Shown: positions 33,663-42,230 of the stretch, one piece after another | Layout: the number at the start of each line of letters is the position of its first letter | Numbering within the stretch: the stretch's first letter is position 1 | Assembly (NCBI GenBank): GCA_958295525.1 | Contig: OY282355.1 | Location: forward strand, 1,215,504 to 1,279,503 | Source: an uncultured Dehalococcoidia bacterium | GTDB lineage: Bacteria; Chloroflexota; Dehalococcoidia; Lucifugimonadales; Australimonadaceae | Length of the DNA stretch: 64,000 nucleotides | Reading direction: 5' to 3' | Notes under the pieces: generated by a model | The model's input: the letters and a program-made list of their open reading frames with translations, nothing else | Told to the model about the DNA's origin: nothing | The model's database searches: none | Made by a program: the position numbers and the translations under genes

Positions 33663-36032
33663 ATGAGACAGCCCCGAACCCCCTTGCCCTACCTTCCTCC
33701 TATAGACGCCCGCGAGCTCGCGACGGCTGGGAAAGCGCTCGCGGCGCATTGGGGCGCGGTCGCCGCGCTGGCGCTCTTCCTAATCATTGGGCTCGCTATT
33801 CTGGACGACTACGGCATGGCGGCGGACGAGACTTCTCAACGCAACTTAGCCATGATGAACCTCGCGCACGTTCGCGGAGACGCCGGGAGCCTTCCCGTCG
33901 ACCATGACAGGTTCTACGGTGCCGTATTCGAGGCGCCTCTTCTCTTGGCTGAGAACGCGCTTGGGATTGAACGTCTACGGGGAATCCACCTCTCCCGGCA
34001 TTTGCTCACTTACCTGTTCTTCCTCGCGGGCGGACTTGCCGCCTACGTTCTCGCCTGCCGGCTGACCTCCAACCGTATCGTCGCGCTTTTTGCAATGCTG
34101 CTGTTCCTTTTGCACCCACGCCTGTACGCGCATTCATTTTTCAACAGCAAAGACATTCCGTTTCTCGTTACGTTCATGATCGCGCTTTTCCTGGCGCATC
34201 GCGCATTCACGAAAGGCGGTCTTTCGTCGTTCGCGCTGGCGGGCATAAGCATTGGAGCGCTCGTCAACCTGCGTATTCTCGGCGTTGTCTTGCTCGCGGC
34301 GATCCTTGCGATGCAAGGGCTGGACTTCGCCTTGGCGCAAGGACGCTCTGAACGCAAGCGCGCGCTCCTGACGGCGGGGACGTTCGTACTGGCGGGCGCG
34401 CTGACGGCCTACGCAGCAATGCCGTACCTATGGAGCGACCCGATTGGACGAGCCGTTGAATGGTGGTCGACGCTGTCGAACCATCCGTTCCTCGTCTATG
34501 AGATTTTCCGTGGAACAGTTTACCGGAGCAATGCTTTCCCGGCCGAATACCTTCCCGTATGGTTCTCCATCACGGCGCCGCCGTTCGCGCTGGCGCTGGG
34601 CCTCGCGGGAGCGGGGGCGTTCGTCCTGCGGGGAATCCGGGCGCCCTTGTCCGCTCTTCGGAACGGAGGGCTGCGATTCGGGCTGCTGCTGGTTGGCTGC
34701 GTCGCGGCGCCCGCCTCAGCCGTTGCGCTGCTGGACGTCAATATCTACAACGGCTGGCGGCAAATGTACTTCCTCTGGGCGCCGTTCTCCTTGCTCGGAG
34801 CATTGGGGCTCGCATGGATGGCTTCCGCGCTCAAGCGGAGGCGTTTGCGGGCCGCGGCCTACGCGGCAGGCGGCGCGGGCTTGGCCGCGACCTTCATTGC
34901 GATGGCGCTTATTCATCCAAACCAGCAAGTGTTCTTCAACTTCTTCGTGGACAGGACGACGCCGGAATACCTGCGGACGCAGTACATTATGGATTACTGG
35001 GGGCATCCCGCGCGGGAAGCGTGGGAGCGGCTGCTCAGCGAGCGCCCGTCGTCATTGGCGGAGGCGAATACGGTTACGCATTACGGAAGGCATGTGCTCG
35101 AAGAAAACAAACGCATTCTGCCGAAAGCGGCGCTGGAAAGGACGTCAATGTCCGTAACGGAGAGCGCTTCGGCGTTCGTGTATTTGAATGCGCCGCGAAC
35201 GCTTGCGGAGCGCGCGGCGGACACGCTGCGCGTGACGCACCGGCTTCAGGTGTACGACAACACGATATACGCGCTCGCCGAAAAACTCGACGCGCGCGCG
35301 GCCTACCGGGCGGCCGCGCCCGAAGAGCCGCTTGACCGCCCCGTCTTCCGCGCGTCCGTTGAAAACGGCTCGCCCGATTACGCCTTGGTTCGCTTCGGGC
35401 GTCAAGTCTACGTTCGAAACGGCGCGGCGCTTTACGCTCAGGAGCCGTGCTCAGAGGACGAGGCGCTGCGGACTCGTTTCAGTTTGAAGTTGGTTCCGCA
35501 AGACATAAACGATCTGCCGGAGCATCGGAGAAGCGACGGCGGCGAGTGGCTGGACTTCTACTTCTCCGGGTACGGAGCGCTCGACGGAGACAAGTGCATC
35601 GCGTTCATTCCGCTCCCCGATTACGCGATAGACGGGTTCAGGCTCAGCCAAGACGTCCCGGTGGGCGGCTCCATTTGGGTGGCGGAGATCAACCCTCGGA
35701 GGGAGGGAAAACTGGAGTCCTTATTCGACTTCCGTTTGGCCGACGGCTCTCTCGTATACGTCAAGGAGCCATGCGGCCAAGCCGACACGGAGCCTCGCTT
35801 CTTCCTGCACGTCATTCCTGAGCGCGTCCAGGACCTGCCGGAGGGCCGGCGGGGGATCGGATCCGACAACTTAGATTTTGGTTTCGCCTCGAACGGCGAA
35901 TTGCTCGACGGCGGGTGCGCCGTGTCGGCGGCTCTGCCGGATTATCCGATAATCGGCCTTCGAACGGGGCAACACGCCGGTGGGAAGGGACTCTGGAACG
36001 CGGCGTTTGAGTTTGGGCGGCCTTTGCCCTAG
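33663..36032 (+). CDS. GT-C-fold (GT39/PMT-like) glycosyltransferase with duplicated C-terminal domain
   Basis: The 789-residue protein has an N-terminal TM helix (about 27-45), then an extracytoplasmic acidic loop DDYGMAADETSQRN typical of the catalytic Asp loop in GT-C transferases. About ten further helices run to residue 430, with KDIPFLVTFMIALFLAHRAF in the middle. Residues 563-670 and 671-789 are two copies of a soluble domain sharing YxxEPC, RFxLxxxP, DLPExRR, LDFxF, DGxC and LPDYxIxGxR. Likely transfers a sugar from a lipid carrier at the membrane; the acceptor is unknown. The start at 33663 is preferred over the upstream frame opening at 33576. Confidence 0.8.
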   Translation: MRQPRTPLPYLPPIDARELATAGKALAAHWGAVAALALFLIIGLAILDDYGMAADETSQRNLAMMNLAHVRGDAGSLPVDHDRFYGAVFEAPLLLAENALGIERLRGIHLSRHLLTYLFFLAGGLAAYVLACRLTSNRIVALFAMLLFLLHPRLYAHSFFNSKDIPFLVTFMIALFLAHRAFTKGGLSSFALAGISIGALVNLRILGVVLLAAILAMQGLDFALAQGRSERKRALLTAGTFVLAGALTAYAAMPYLWSDPIGRAVEWWSTLSNHPFLVYEIFRGTVYRSNAFPAEYLPVWFSITAPPFALALGLAGAGAFVLRGIRAPLSALRNGGLRFGLLLVGCVAAPASAVALLDVNIYNGWRQMYFLWAPFSLLGALGLAWMASALKRRRLRAAAYAAGGAGLAATFIAMALIHPNQQVFFNFFVDRTTPEYLRTQYIMDYWGHPAREAWERLLSERPSSLAEANTVTHYGRHVLEENKRILPKAALERTSMSVTESASAFVYLNAPRTLAERAADTLRVTHRLQVYDNTIYALAEKLDARAAYRAAAPEEPLDRPVFRASVENGSPDYALVRFGRQVYVRNGAALYAQEPCSEDEALRTRFSLKLVPQDINDLPEHRRSDGGEWLDFYFSGYGALDGDKCIAFIPLPDYAIDGFRLSQDVPVGGSIWVAEINPRREGKLESLFDFRLADGSLVYVKEPCGQADTEPRFFLHVIPERVQDLPEGRRGIGSDNLDFGFASNGELLDGGCAVSAALPDYPIIGLRTGQHAGGKGLWNAAFEFGRPLP

Positions 36033-36122
36033 CAAGTTGGAAGCCACCGGCGCCGCGCCTTGTCCGCCCGACGCCCGGGCGATCCGGCGGGCGCGGCGAC
36101 TTGAGCCGTCCGCTTAATCGGC

Positions 36123-36164
36123 GCCACTCGCCTGATGCCACTCGCCTGATGCCACTCGCCTGAT
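36123..36164 (+). promoter_or_regulatory. exact 14-bp direct repeat, three copies, before the two-component genes
   Basis: GCCACTCGCCTGAT at 36123, 36137 and 36151, with no spacing. A TAAAAT -10 box follows at 36178-36183, so the last repeat covers the -35 position and no good -35 box exists. This is the layout of an activator-dependent promoter; a PhoB-type regulator binding its own promoter is one possibility. Confidence 0.5.
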
Positions 36165-36227
36165 GAAGGAATTGGCGTAAAATTGAGCGGGCGATGGCGC
36201 CGCGAAGCGCCTGCGGGACGGAGCCGT

Positions 36228-36911
36228 ATGACGACGAGCCGGTCGGTGTTGGTGATCGAGGACGAGGAGAATCTGCTCGAGGCGCTTCGGTACAACTTGG
36301 AGCACGGCGGGTACTCCGCGCTCACGGCGGCGGACGGGGCGAAGGGGCTGGAGACGGCGCGCGCGGCGCAGCCCGACCTGATCATTCTGGACGTGATGCT
36401 GCCGGGACTGGACGGGCTGGAGGCGTGCCGCATTCTGCGCCGCGAGACCGACGCGCCAATTCTGATGCTGACCGCGAAGGGCGAGGAGATCGACCGGGTA
36501 GTGGGGCTGGAGTTGGGGGCGGACGATTACGTGACGAAGCCATTCAGCATGCGCGAGTTGATGGCGCGCGTGCGCGCGCTGATGCGGCGCCCGCGCAAGC
36601 AAGCGGCGGCGGAGCCGCTGCGGTCAGGGCTGCTGACGCTGGACCCGGAGGCGCACTCGGCCTGGCTGGGAGGCGACGAGTTGCGGCTGAAGCCCCGAGA
36701 GTTCGATCTGCTTGCGCTGTTTATGCGGAACCCGGGGCGGGCGTTCACCCGCGATCAGATTCTGGAGCGGCTGTGGGGGCGCGACTACATCGGAGACGTC
36801 CGGACGGTGGACGTGCACGTGCGGTGGCTGCGTGAGAAGATAGAGGCGGAGCCCTCGACGCCCGCCCGCATCATCACAATTCGCGGAGTGGGCTACCGCT
36901 TCGAAGGGTGA
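36228..36911 (+). CDS. OmpR/PhoB-family response regulator
   Basis: The 227-residue regulator has receiver residues E11, D12, phosphoacceptor D55 (LIILDVMLPGLDG), T82 and K104 (VTKPFSM). A winged-helix DNA-binding domain ends with RTVDVHVRWLREKIEAEPSTPARIITIRGVGYRFEG. The ATG at 36228 with GGAG upstream is chosen over an in-frame start at 36183 that would lie in the promoter. It overlaps the kinase gene start by 4 bp (GTGA). The pair resembles PhoP/PhoB-PhoR; the pst-phoU cluster elsewhere in this window is a plausible target, but that link is inference. Confidence 0.95.
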   Translation: MTTSRSVLVIEDEENLLEALRYNLEHGGYSALTAADGAKGLETARAAQPDLIILDVMLPGLDGLEACRILRRETDAPILMLTAKGEEIDRVVGLELGADDYVTKPFSMRELMARVRALMRRPRKQAAAEPLRSGLLTLDPEAHSAWLGGDELRLKPREFDLLALFMRNPGRAFTRDQILERLWGRDYIGDVRTVDVHVRWLREKIEAEPSTPARIITIRGVGYRFEG

Positions 36912-38245
36912 GGCGAGAGCCGATGGGAGCGCCCGTAGTCCCCGCAATTGCGCTGACGCTCCTCGCGGCGCTCGCCGGAGCGCTCGCGCTGGCCGGGCAA
37001 GCCTCGCTGGCGGCGGGCGCGGCGTTCGCCGCCGCGCTGGGCCTGCTCGCCGCGCTCGGCGTCAGGATGCGGCGGGCGGCGGGCGCGGAGCGCGAGAGCC
37101 GCGCGTTCGCGCAGGCGATGGAGCGGGCCGCCGATGGCGATTTTTCGCTGCGTCCCGGGCCGGCGTCCGCGCCGCCGCTGACGGCGCTGGAGGGGCCGTT
37201 CAACACGATGGCGGACGCCCTCGCGTCGCTGATCGGGGAACTCTCGGAGGAGCGGGCGCAACTCTCGTCCGCGCTGGACGGGATGGCCGACGGCGTGCTG
37301 CTCGTCGACCGTGACTACCGCGTCACGCTGTTCAATCGCGCGGCGGGGGATCTGCTGGCGTTCGACGGATCGGGGGCGCAGGCGCTGCGCGACTACGAGT
37401 TGCGGGAACTCGCGGCGCGATGCCGCACATCGGGCGAAGCGGAGCGAACGGAGTTGTCGCTGGGAGCGCCGCGCCGGACCGTGAGCGCGGCGGCCACGCC
37501 CATCGGCGGAGCCTCGGACGGCTCTGCGCTGCTGACGCTCCGCGACCTGACGGCGCAGCGGCGCTTGGAGACGACCCGCCGCGAGTTCGTGGCGAATGTG
37601 TCGCACGAGTTGCGGAGTCCGCTCGCGTCGGTGAAGGCGATGGTGGAGACGCTGGAGGGCGGGGCGGCGGGCGACCCCGCGGCGGCGGCGGACTTCCTGG
37701 CGCGCGTCAACCGCGAAGTCGACCGGATGACCGCGCTGGTGAACGACCTGCTGGAGTTGTCGCGCATCGAGAGCGGCCAGGCGGCGCCGAAGCGCGAGCC
37801 CGTGGACGCGGCGGGCGTGGCCGCGAGCGTTCAGGCGGATTTGGAGCGCCGCATCGCGGAGGCGGGCGTGTCGGTTGCAGTGGAGCGCGCGGGAGATACG
37901 ACGGTTTTGGGAGACGCAGGGCAGTTGCATCAAGTCCTGCTGAATCTGCTGGACAACGCGCTGCGGTTCACGCCTCGCGGAGGAGAGATCGCGGCGGACG
38001 TGGACGGCGCGTCGCGCGCGGACGCAGTGACGGTTCGCGTTCGGGACGACGGGCCCGGCGTCGCAGCGGAGCATTTGCCGCACCTGTTCGAGCGCTTCTA
38101 CAAAGCGGACCGCTCGCGGCGGGATCAGGGAACCGGGCTGGGCCTGGCGATCGCCAAGCGCGCCGTGGAGGCGCACGGCGGAGAGATAGGCGTGGAGAGC
38201 GCGGAGGGCGCCGGCGCAACGTTCTGGTTCACGATTCCTCGCTAG
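36908..38245 (+). CDS. PhoR-like sensor histidine kinase
   Basis: The 445-residue kinase has two TM helices (about 9-30 and 33-52) with almost no periplasmic loop. A HAMP-like linker, a PAS domain (about 118-215, DGMADGVLLVDRDYRVTLFNRAAGDLL), and HisKA with FVANVSHELRSPL (His233) follow. The HATPase domain shows N box LLDNALRFTP, G1 RDDGPGV, F box LFERFYKADRSR and G2 GTGLGLAIAK. The lack of an external sensor domain fits PhoR kinases that sense through Pst/PhoU. Start: GTG at 36908 overlapping the regulator stop; an ATG at 36923 is nearly as likely. Confidence 0.93.
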   Translation: MRREPMGAPVVPAIALTLLAALAGALALAGQASLAAGAAFAAALGLLAALGVRMRRAAGAERESRAFAQAMERAADGDFSLRPGPASAPPLTALEGPFNTMADALASLIGELSEERAQLSSALDGMADGVLLVDRDYRVTLFNRAAGDLLAFDGSGAQALRDYELRELAARCRTSGEAERTELSLGAPRRTVSAAATPIGGASDGSALLTLRDLTAQRRLETTRREFVANVSHELRSPLASVKAMVETLEGGAAGDPAAAADFLARVNREVDRMTALVNDLLELSRIESGQAAPKREPVDAAGVAASVQADLERRIAEAGVSVAVERAGDTTVLGDAGQLHQVLLNLLDNALRFTPRGGEIAADVDGASRADAVTVRVRDDGPGVAAEHLPHLFERFYKADRSRRDQGTGLGLAIAKRAVEAHGGEIGVESAEGAGATFWFTIPR

Positions 38246-38254
38246 CGCCCCCTA

Positions 38255-38557
38255 TCGTCATTCCCGCGTAGGCGGGAACCCCGCCCCTTGCCCCCAGTGT
38301 CCCGTCATTCCCGCGTACTTTGACCGCCATTCCCGCGCAGGCGGGAATCTCGCGCCCATTGCCCCCTATCGTCATTCCCGCGCAGGCGGGAACCTTGCCC
38401 CCAGTGTCCCGTCATTCCCGCGTAGGCGGGAATCCCGCCCCTTGCCCCTATCGTCATTCCCGCGTAGGCGGGAATCTCGCCCCCGGTGTCCCGAGATTCC
38501 CGCGAAGGCGGGAATCTCGCCCCTTGCCCCCTATCGTCATTCCCGCGCAGGCGGGAC
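38255..38557 (+). repeat. array of about eight dRS3-like palindromes
   Basis: Seven full units and two truncated ones lie in the 38246-38572 gap between the kinase and the three-paralog operon (convergent genes). All have the same orientation, with linkers such as CTCGCCCCTTGCCCCCTATCGT and CCCGCCCCTTGCCCCCAGTGTCC. Nothing else is visible in this gap. Confidence 0.92.
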
Positions 38558-38572
38558 GGCGGGCGGGCGGCT

Positions 38573-39061
38573 TCAGCGTTCGTTCCAGAAGATTTCGCGG
38601 CGCTCGTCTTCGGAGAGTTCGTTCGCGCGCATCAGGGTTTGCGTGCGGATGACGTATTGCTCCTGGTGGGCGGCGCCGTTGGCGTCCCGGAAGTAGACGC
38701 TGACGGGGACGGGCTTTCCCGGCGGGGCGCTGGACGGCGGAACGAAATGCTCGCGCTCAGCGTGGGGCTCCATCAGGCCGATGTTCACGAACGCGGCGTC
38801 GCCCCCGGTTTCCTCGTCGCCGCCGACGAGGGCGTGGGCGTCTATCGCCGGGCTTCCGCCGAGGTTCTTGAACTTGAGCGCGTAGCCGGACTCGCGCAGT
38901 TCCTTCCACGCGATCACGTCAGGGCGCGCCATGCGCTGCTGGCGGCGCTTGTCCCAGACCATCTTGCGGTAGACGAGGACGACGATGCCGATGGTGGAGA
39001 ACGAGACGATGAGTTCGCCGATGGTGTCCATCAGCGACGCGGTGGTCCAGAAGAGGCTCAT
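38573..39061 (-). CDS. membrane-anchored protein of unknown family, paralog 3
   Basis: A 162-residue protein with one N-terminal TM helix (about 10-31, MDTIGELIVSFSTIGIVVLVYR), a basic linker (KRRQQR) and a beta-rich domain with LKFKNLGGSPAIDAHALVGGDEE, VNIGLMEPHAE and VSVYFRDANGAAHQEQYV. It is homologous to the two genes before it but is the most diverged of the three. The ATG overlaps the stop of paralog 2 by 4 bp. The topology would put the domain in the cytoplasm by the positive-inside rule. I do not recognise the family. Confidence 0.75.
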   Translation of the reverse strand: MSLFWTTASLMDTIGELIVSFSTIGIVVLVYRKMVWDKRRQQRMARPDVIAWKELRESGYALKFKNLGGSPAIDAHALVGGDEETGGDAAFVNIGLMEPHAEREHFVPPSSAPPGKPVPVSVYFRDANGAAHQEQYVIRTQTLMRANELSEDERREIFWNER

Positions 39062-39567
39062 CGCTTGTCGATCCGGCGGCCAATGCCGCGCGACGGTTTG
39101 ATTTCATGGTGCTCCTCGCCCACGATGCTCACGGCGTTGGCGGCGCGGGGGCTGAGGACGAAGTCGTAGTGATGCGCTACGTCGTCGGAGTCGCGGTAGT
39201 ACAGCGCCACCTTGAACGACGCTCCGAACGTTCCATCGATCGGGCCGAGGGACTGCGCGTGCTCGCCGTGGGGGTGCATTAGCCCTAAGTCGATCATGCG
39301 GGCGCGAGGCTTATCGTCGTCCACGTCGCCGAGGAGGGCATGAACGTCCACCGCCGTCCCGCCTCCCCAGTTGGTGAAGTGAATCATCACGTCGTTCTCG
39401 CCTGTCTCCGCGTTGACGACGATCGCCGGCTGGGTGGCGCTGCGGCGCTGCCGCCGGTCATTCCTGTTCTGCCTCAGAATGAGAATGACCAAGACGGCGG
39501 TCGAGATGGCGAGCATATACTCCCCGAACAGGTCGAGGACGAGCGTGACGATTTCGAACGGGGTCAT
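39058..39567 (-). CDS. membrane-anchored protein of unknown family, paralog 2
   Basis: The 169-residue protein has TM at about 8-31 (LVLDLFGEYMLAISTAVLVILILR), a basic linker NRNDRRQRR and a domain sharing with paralog 1 the blocks IHFTNWGGGTAVDVHALLGD, IDLGLMHPHGE, SLGPIDGTFGASFKVALYYRDSDDVAHHYDFVL and VSIVGEEHHE. The ATG at 39567 overlaps the stop of paralog 1 (ATGA). An upstream longer frame is rejected as antisense to paralog 1. Function unknown. Confidence 0.78.
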   Translation of the reverse strand: MTPFEIVTLVLDLFGEYMLAISTAVLVILILRQNRNDRRQRRSATQPAIVVNAETGENDVMIHFTNWGGGTAVDVHALLGDVDDDKPRARMIDLGLMHPHGEHAQSLGPIDGTFGASFKVALYYRDSDDVAHHYDFVLSPRAANAVSIVGEEHHEIKPSRGIGRRIDKR

Positions 39568-40067
39568 CGCGCGGCTCTCCGGCGCGCCGCGCTTCGCAGT
39601 TTCCTCGTTTCCTGGTGCTCTTCCCCGACGACGCTCACGGCGGTTGGGATGCGCGGATTCACGACGAAGTCGTAGAAGTGCGCGACGTCTTCGCGGTCGC
39701 TGTAGTAGAGGGCGACTCTGAACGGGAACGCGAACGCTCCCTCGAGGGGGCCGAGCGATTCCACGCGCTCGCCGGACGGAGGAATCAACCCGATATCGAC
39801 CGCCCACGCGCCGCCCTCGTCGTCATCGTCGCCGACAAGCGCGCGGACGTCCAGCGCGGGCCCGCCTCCGCCGTTTTTGAAGCGGATGAAGAGGTTCTCG
39901 CTGCGATTTTCCGTGTTGACGATGATGGTCGGGCGGGCGAGCCGCTTGTAGTGCGCCTCGTCTTCTCTGCTCCGCCGAAGGATGAGAATGGCCATCGCGG
40001 CCGAGGCTACGGCGAGCAGCTCCTCGCCGAACAGGTCGATGATTGTGATGACGACCGCGGCGTCCAT
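39564..40067 (-). CDS. membrane-anchored protein of unknown family, paralog 1
   Basis: The 167-residue protein has TM at about 7-30 (TIIDLFGEELLAVASAAMAILILR), a charged linker RSREDEAHYKR and a domain with IRFKNGGGGPALDVRALVGDDDDE, VDIGLIPPSGE, SLGPLEGAFAFPFRVALYYSDREDVAHFYDFVV and VSVVGEEHQE. It is the first of three tandem paralogs and begins 13 bp after the hydantoinase B stop codon, so all four genes are probably one transcript. The N-G-G-x-A-x-D pattern recalls small Ig-like beta domains, but no known family is recognised. Confidence 0.78.
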   Translation of the reverse strand: MDAAVVITIIDLFGEELLAVASAAMAILILRRSREDEAHYKRLARPTIIVNTENRSENLFIRFKNGGGGPALDVRALVGDDDDEGGAWAVDIGLIPPSGERVESLGPLEGAFAFPFRVALYYSDREDVAHFYDFVVNPRIPTAVSVVGEEHQETRKLRSAARRRAAR

Positions 40068-40080
40068 CGCCGGTTCCCGG

Positions 40081-41790
40081 TCAGCGCCCGGCTGCGGCCG
40101 GCGCCAGCGCCTCGCTTAGGGCGGCCTCGTCGAGGCCGTAGACCCCGACGGCGGCGCCGGCGGTGACGTAGCCGTTGCGGAGGTCGCCGATCACGCGCTC
40201 GCGGCTGCGGCTCCTGGGGTCGCCCGCGCCGCCGGCGCTGCCGGTTTCGACGCGGACGACGTCGCCTTCCTCCAGCATCACGTTGGAGATGATGCCGACG
40301 TAGCGCCGCTCCTCTTGGGCGCCGGGGTTGACGATGACCGCGCCCGCGACTCCGTCGAGTCCGCCTGCGACGCCATGGGCGGGGGCGAGGTTGCGAGGGC
40401 TGCCTCCGGCGTAGCGGCTGGGCTGTTTGACGAGATATTCGCGGCGCATCGCCAGGCCGCCCCGGTATTCGCCGGGCCCGCCGGAGTCGGGAACGAGTTC
40501 GAACCGGCGCATTTCGACGTCGAATTCGGACTCCAGGATTTCGGCGCTCGTGATCTTGCTGCCGCCGCCCCAGGAGTGGCCGGTGCCTGTCCAGCCGTCG
40601 CCGCCGTAGTGCGCGCCGTTGCCCGACATCATTAGTTCGTATTGCACGTAGCGCCTGCCGCCTCCGACGGTTCCCATCACGACCATGCCGCTGCTGGCGT
40701 TGTGGGCCACGGCGGGGCGGCCGGCCGCCCGGCTCAGCGCCTCGAAGATGACGTCTTCCACGGTGGAGAGCGTCATTGAGTAGAAGCCGACGGGGGTGGG
40801 GAAGGAGGGGTCGAGCACGGAGCCTTGCCGGAAGCGGCATTCGACGGCGCGCGCGAGGCCGAAGTTGTTCGGCACGCCCGGGTCGATCATTGCGATGACG
40901 GCGTAGTAGGCCATTCCGCGCACGAAGGGCGGGCGGGCGTTGATCGGGCCGAGGCTTTGGTCGTCCGTGCCGGAGAAGTCGATGACGAGGGAGTCGCCGT
41001 TTTTTATGACGGCGGCGTGAAGGCGGAGTTTGCGCTGGGGGTCGACGATGTCGTCAGTGAACGCTTCCGCTTCGTAGACGCCGTCGGGCCACTGCCGGAC
41101 GGCTTGGCGGACGCGGGCCTCGGCGCGGAGGCCAATCTGCTCGAACGCCTCTATGACGATAGGCTGGCCGTATTCGTCCATTAGGCGCTTGAGGCGCGCC
41201 GCGCCGATGCTCCAGAGGGCGCCGGCCTGCGCGCCGAGGTCGCCGAGCACGAGTTCGGGGGCGCGGCTGTTCGCCCGCAGCATCTGATGCGTCTCGCGGA
41301 CGGGCTCGCGGCGGGAATGGAACTTGACCGGCATAATCTGCAAGCCTTCGCCGAAGACGTCGCGGGCGAGCGTGTTGCGGCTGCCCGGCGACTGCCCGCC
41401 GATGTCGCTCTTGTGCCCCATCGAGGCGCAGAAGGCGGCGACGCGCCCTTCGTGGAACACGGGCAGCACGACGACCATATCGTTGGGGTGGGGGCAGCCG
41501 GAGTAGTACGGGTGATTGATGAGGAAGCAGTCGCCGTCCTCCATCTCCTCGTAGGCGTAGAACCGGAGGACGCCCTTGACGCACTCCGGGTAGGCGCCGA
41601 GGTGGGGCGGGAGCGGGGAGTATTGCCCGATGACGTTGCCTTCGCGGTCGGTGATGCCCGCGGAGAAGTCGTGGGACTCGCGGATGATGGTGGAGAAGCC
41701 GGTGCGGAGGACGGCGGCCTGCATTTCGCGGACGATGCCGTCGAGCCGCGCGCGGATGACTTCTTGGGTGATGACGTCTGCGGTTGCCAT
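40081..41790 (-). CDS. hydantoinase B/oxoprolinase-family protein
   Basis: The 569-residue HyuB-type subunit has family blocks TGFSTIIRESHDFSAGITDREGNVIGQ, NHPYYSGCPHPNDMVVVLPVFHEGRVAAFCASMGHKSDIGG, DFSGTDDQSLGPINARP, and the C-terminal GGPGEYRGGLAMRREYLV and VETGSAGGAGDPRSR. In known systems it pairs with HyuA to hydrolyse hydantoin, oxoproline or acetone-carboxylase-like substrates with ATP. No hyuA gene is present in this window, so the partner is elsewhere or missing. The ATG at 41790 gives the usual N-terminus. It precedes the three-paralog cluster by 13 bp. Confidence 0.93.
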   Translation of the reverse strand: MATADVITQEVIRARLDGIVREMQAAVLRTGFSTIIRESHDFSAGITDREGNVIGQYSPLPPHLGAYPECVKGVLRFYAYEEMEDGDCFLINHPYYSGCPHPNDMVVVLPVFHEGRVAAFCASMGHKSDIGGQSPGSRNTLARDVFGEGLQIMPVKFHSRREPVRETHQMLRANSRAPELVLGDLGAQAGALWSIGAARLKRLMDEYGQPIVIEAFEQIGLRAEARVRQAVRQWPDGVYEAEAFTDDIVDPQRKLRLHAAVIKNGDSLVIDFSGTDDQSLGPINARPPFVRGMAYYAVIAMIDPGVPNNFGLARAVECRFRQGSVLDPSFPTPVGFYSMTLSTVEDVIFEALSRAAGRPAVAHNASSGMVVMGTVGGGRRYVQYELMMSGNGAHYGGDGWTGTGHSWGGGSKITSAEILESEFDVEMRRFELVPDSGGPGEYRGGLAMRREYLVKQPSRYAGGSPRNLAPAHGVAGGLDGVAGAVIVNPGAQEERRYVGIISNVMLEEGDVVRVETGSAGGAGDPRSRSRERVIGDLRNGYVTAGAAVGVYGLDEAALSEALAPAAAGR

Positions 41791-41927
41791 AGGAGCGCTC
41801 GCCTTGTCGCGATCTCACGTCGCGGCGCCTAGTTTATCACGAGCGGGGCGCTGCGCGCCCGTCCAGCGCTTGCGGGGTTCCCGCGTAGGGCGGGAAGGGT
41901 GGGGGCCCAGGCCGATTCTGCGGAAAA

Positions 41928-41953
41928 GCGCTCAAAAGCGCTCATTTGCGCTC
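41928..41953 (-). repeat. three GAGCGC motifs at 10-bp spacing
   Basis: GCGCTC at 41928, 41938 and 41948, i.e. GAGCGC on the minus strand. This is the opposite orientation to the ten-unit array at 42231, with 277 bp between the two sets. Confidence 0.8.
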
Positions 41954-42112
41954 ACTCCCTCCGTCGAGTTGGGTTGCGGGGCGCGCCGCCGAGGGGGTTG
42001 GGAGCGGCGACGGAACCATCGTAGCAAGGCGGCGTAAGGCCGCGCAATGGGCTCGTGTCATAATTAGAGGGATGGCTTGGGCAAGGCGGGGAACGGTTCG
42101 CGCCGGGGTGGG

Positions 42113-42185
42113 AGTAGGTTCCTGCTTTCGCAGTCAGGGCGTGGCGCGTGGGGCGCTTTGGAGACGAGGCGGCTGCGCGCCGTCT
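42113..42185 (-). repeat. 90-bp interspersed repeat, copy C (inverted)
   Basis: AGTAGGTTCCTGCTTTCGCAG, then CAGGGCGTGGCGCGTGGGGC and TTTGGAGACG: the reverse complement of copies A and B. A dRS3-like unit follows at 42194-42215. Confidence 0.75.
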
Positions 42186-42230
42186 GGGGGAGAGGTTCCC
42201 GCCTACGCGGGAACGACGACAGGGGACAGT

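Noticed and set aside
36908-36923. Deciding the kinase start from sequence alone
   Set aside because: The GTG at 36908 (overlap) and ATG at 36923 are about equally supported; the call at 36908 is kept only for the coupling argument.
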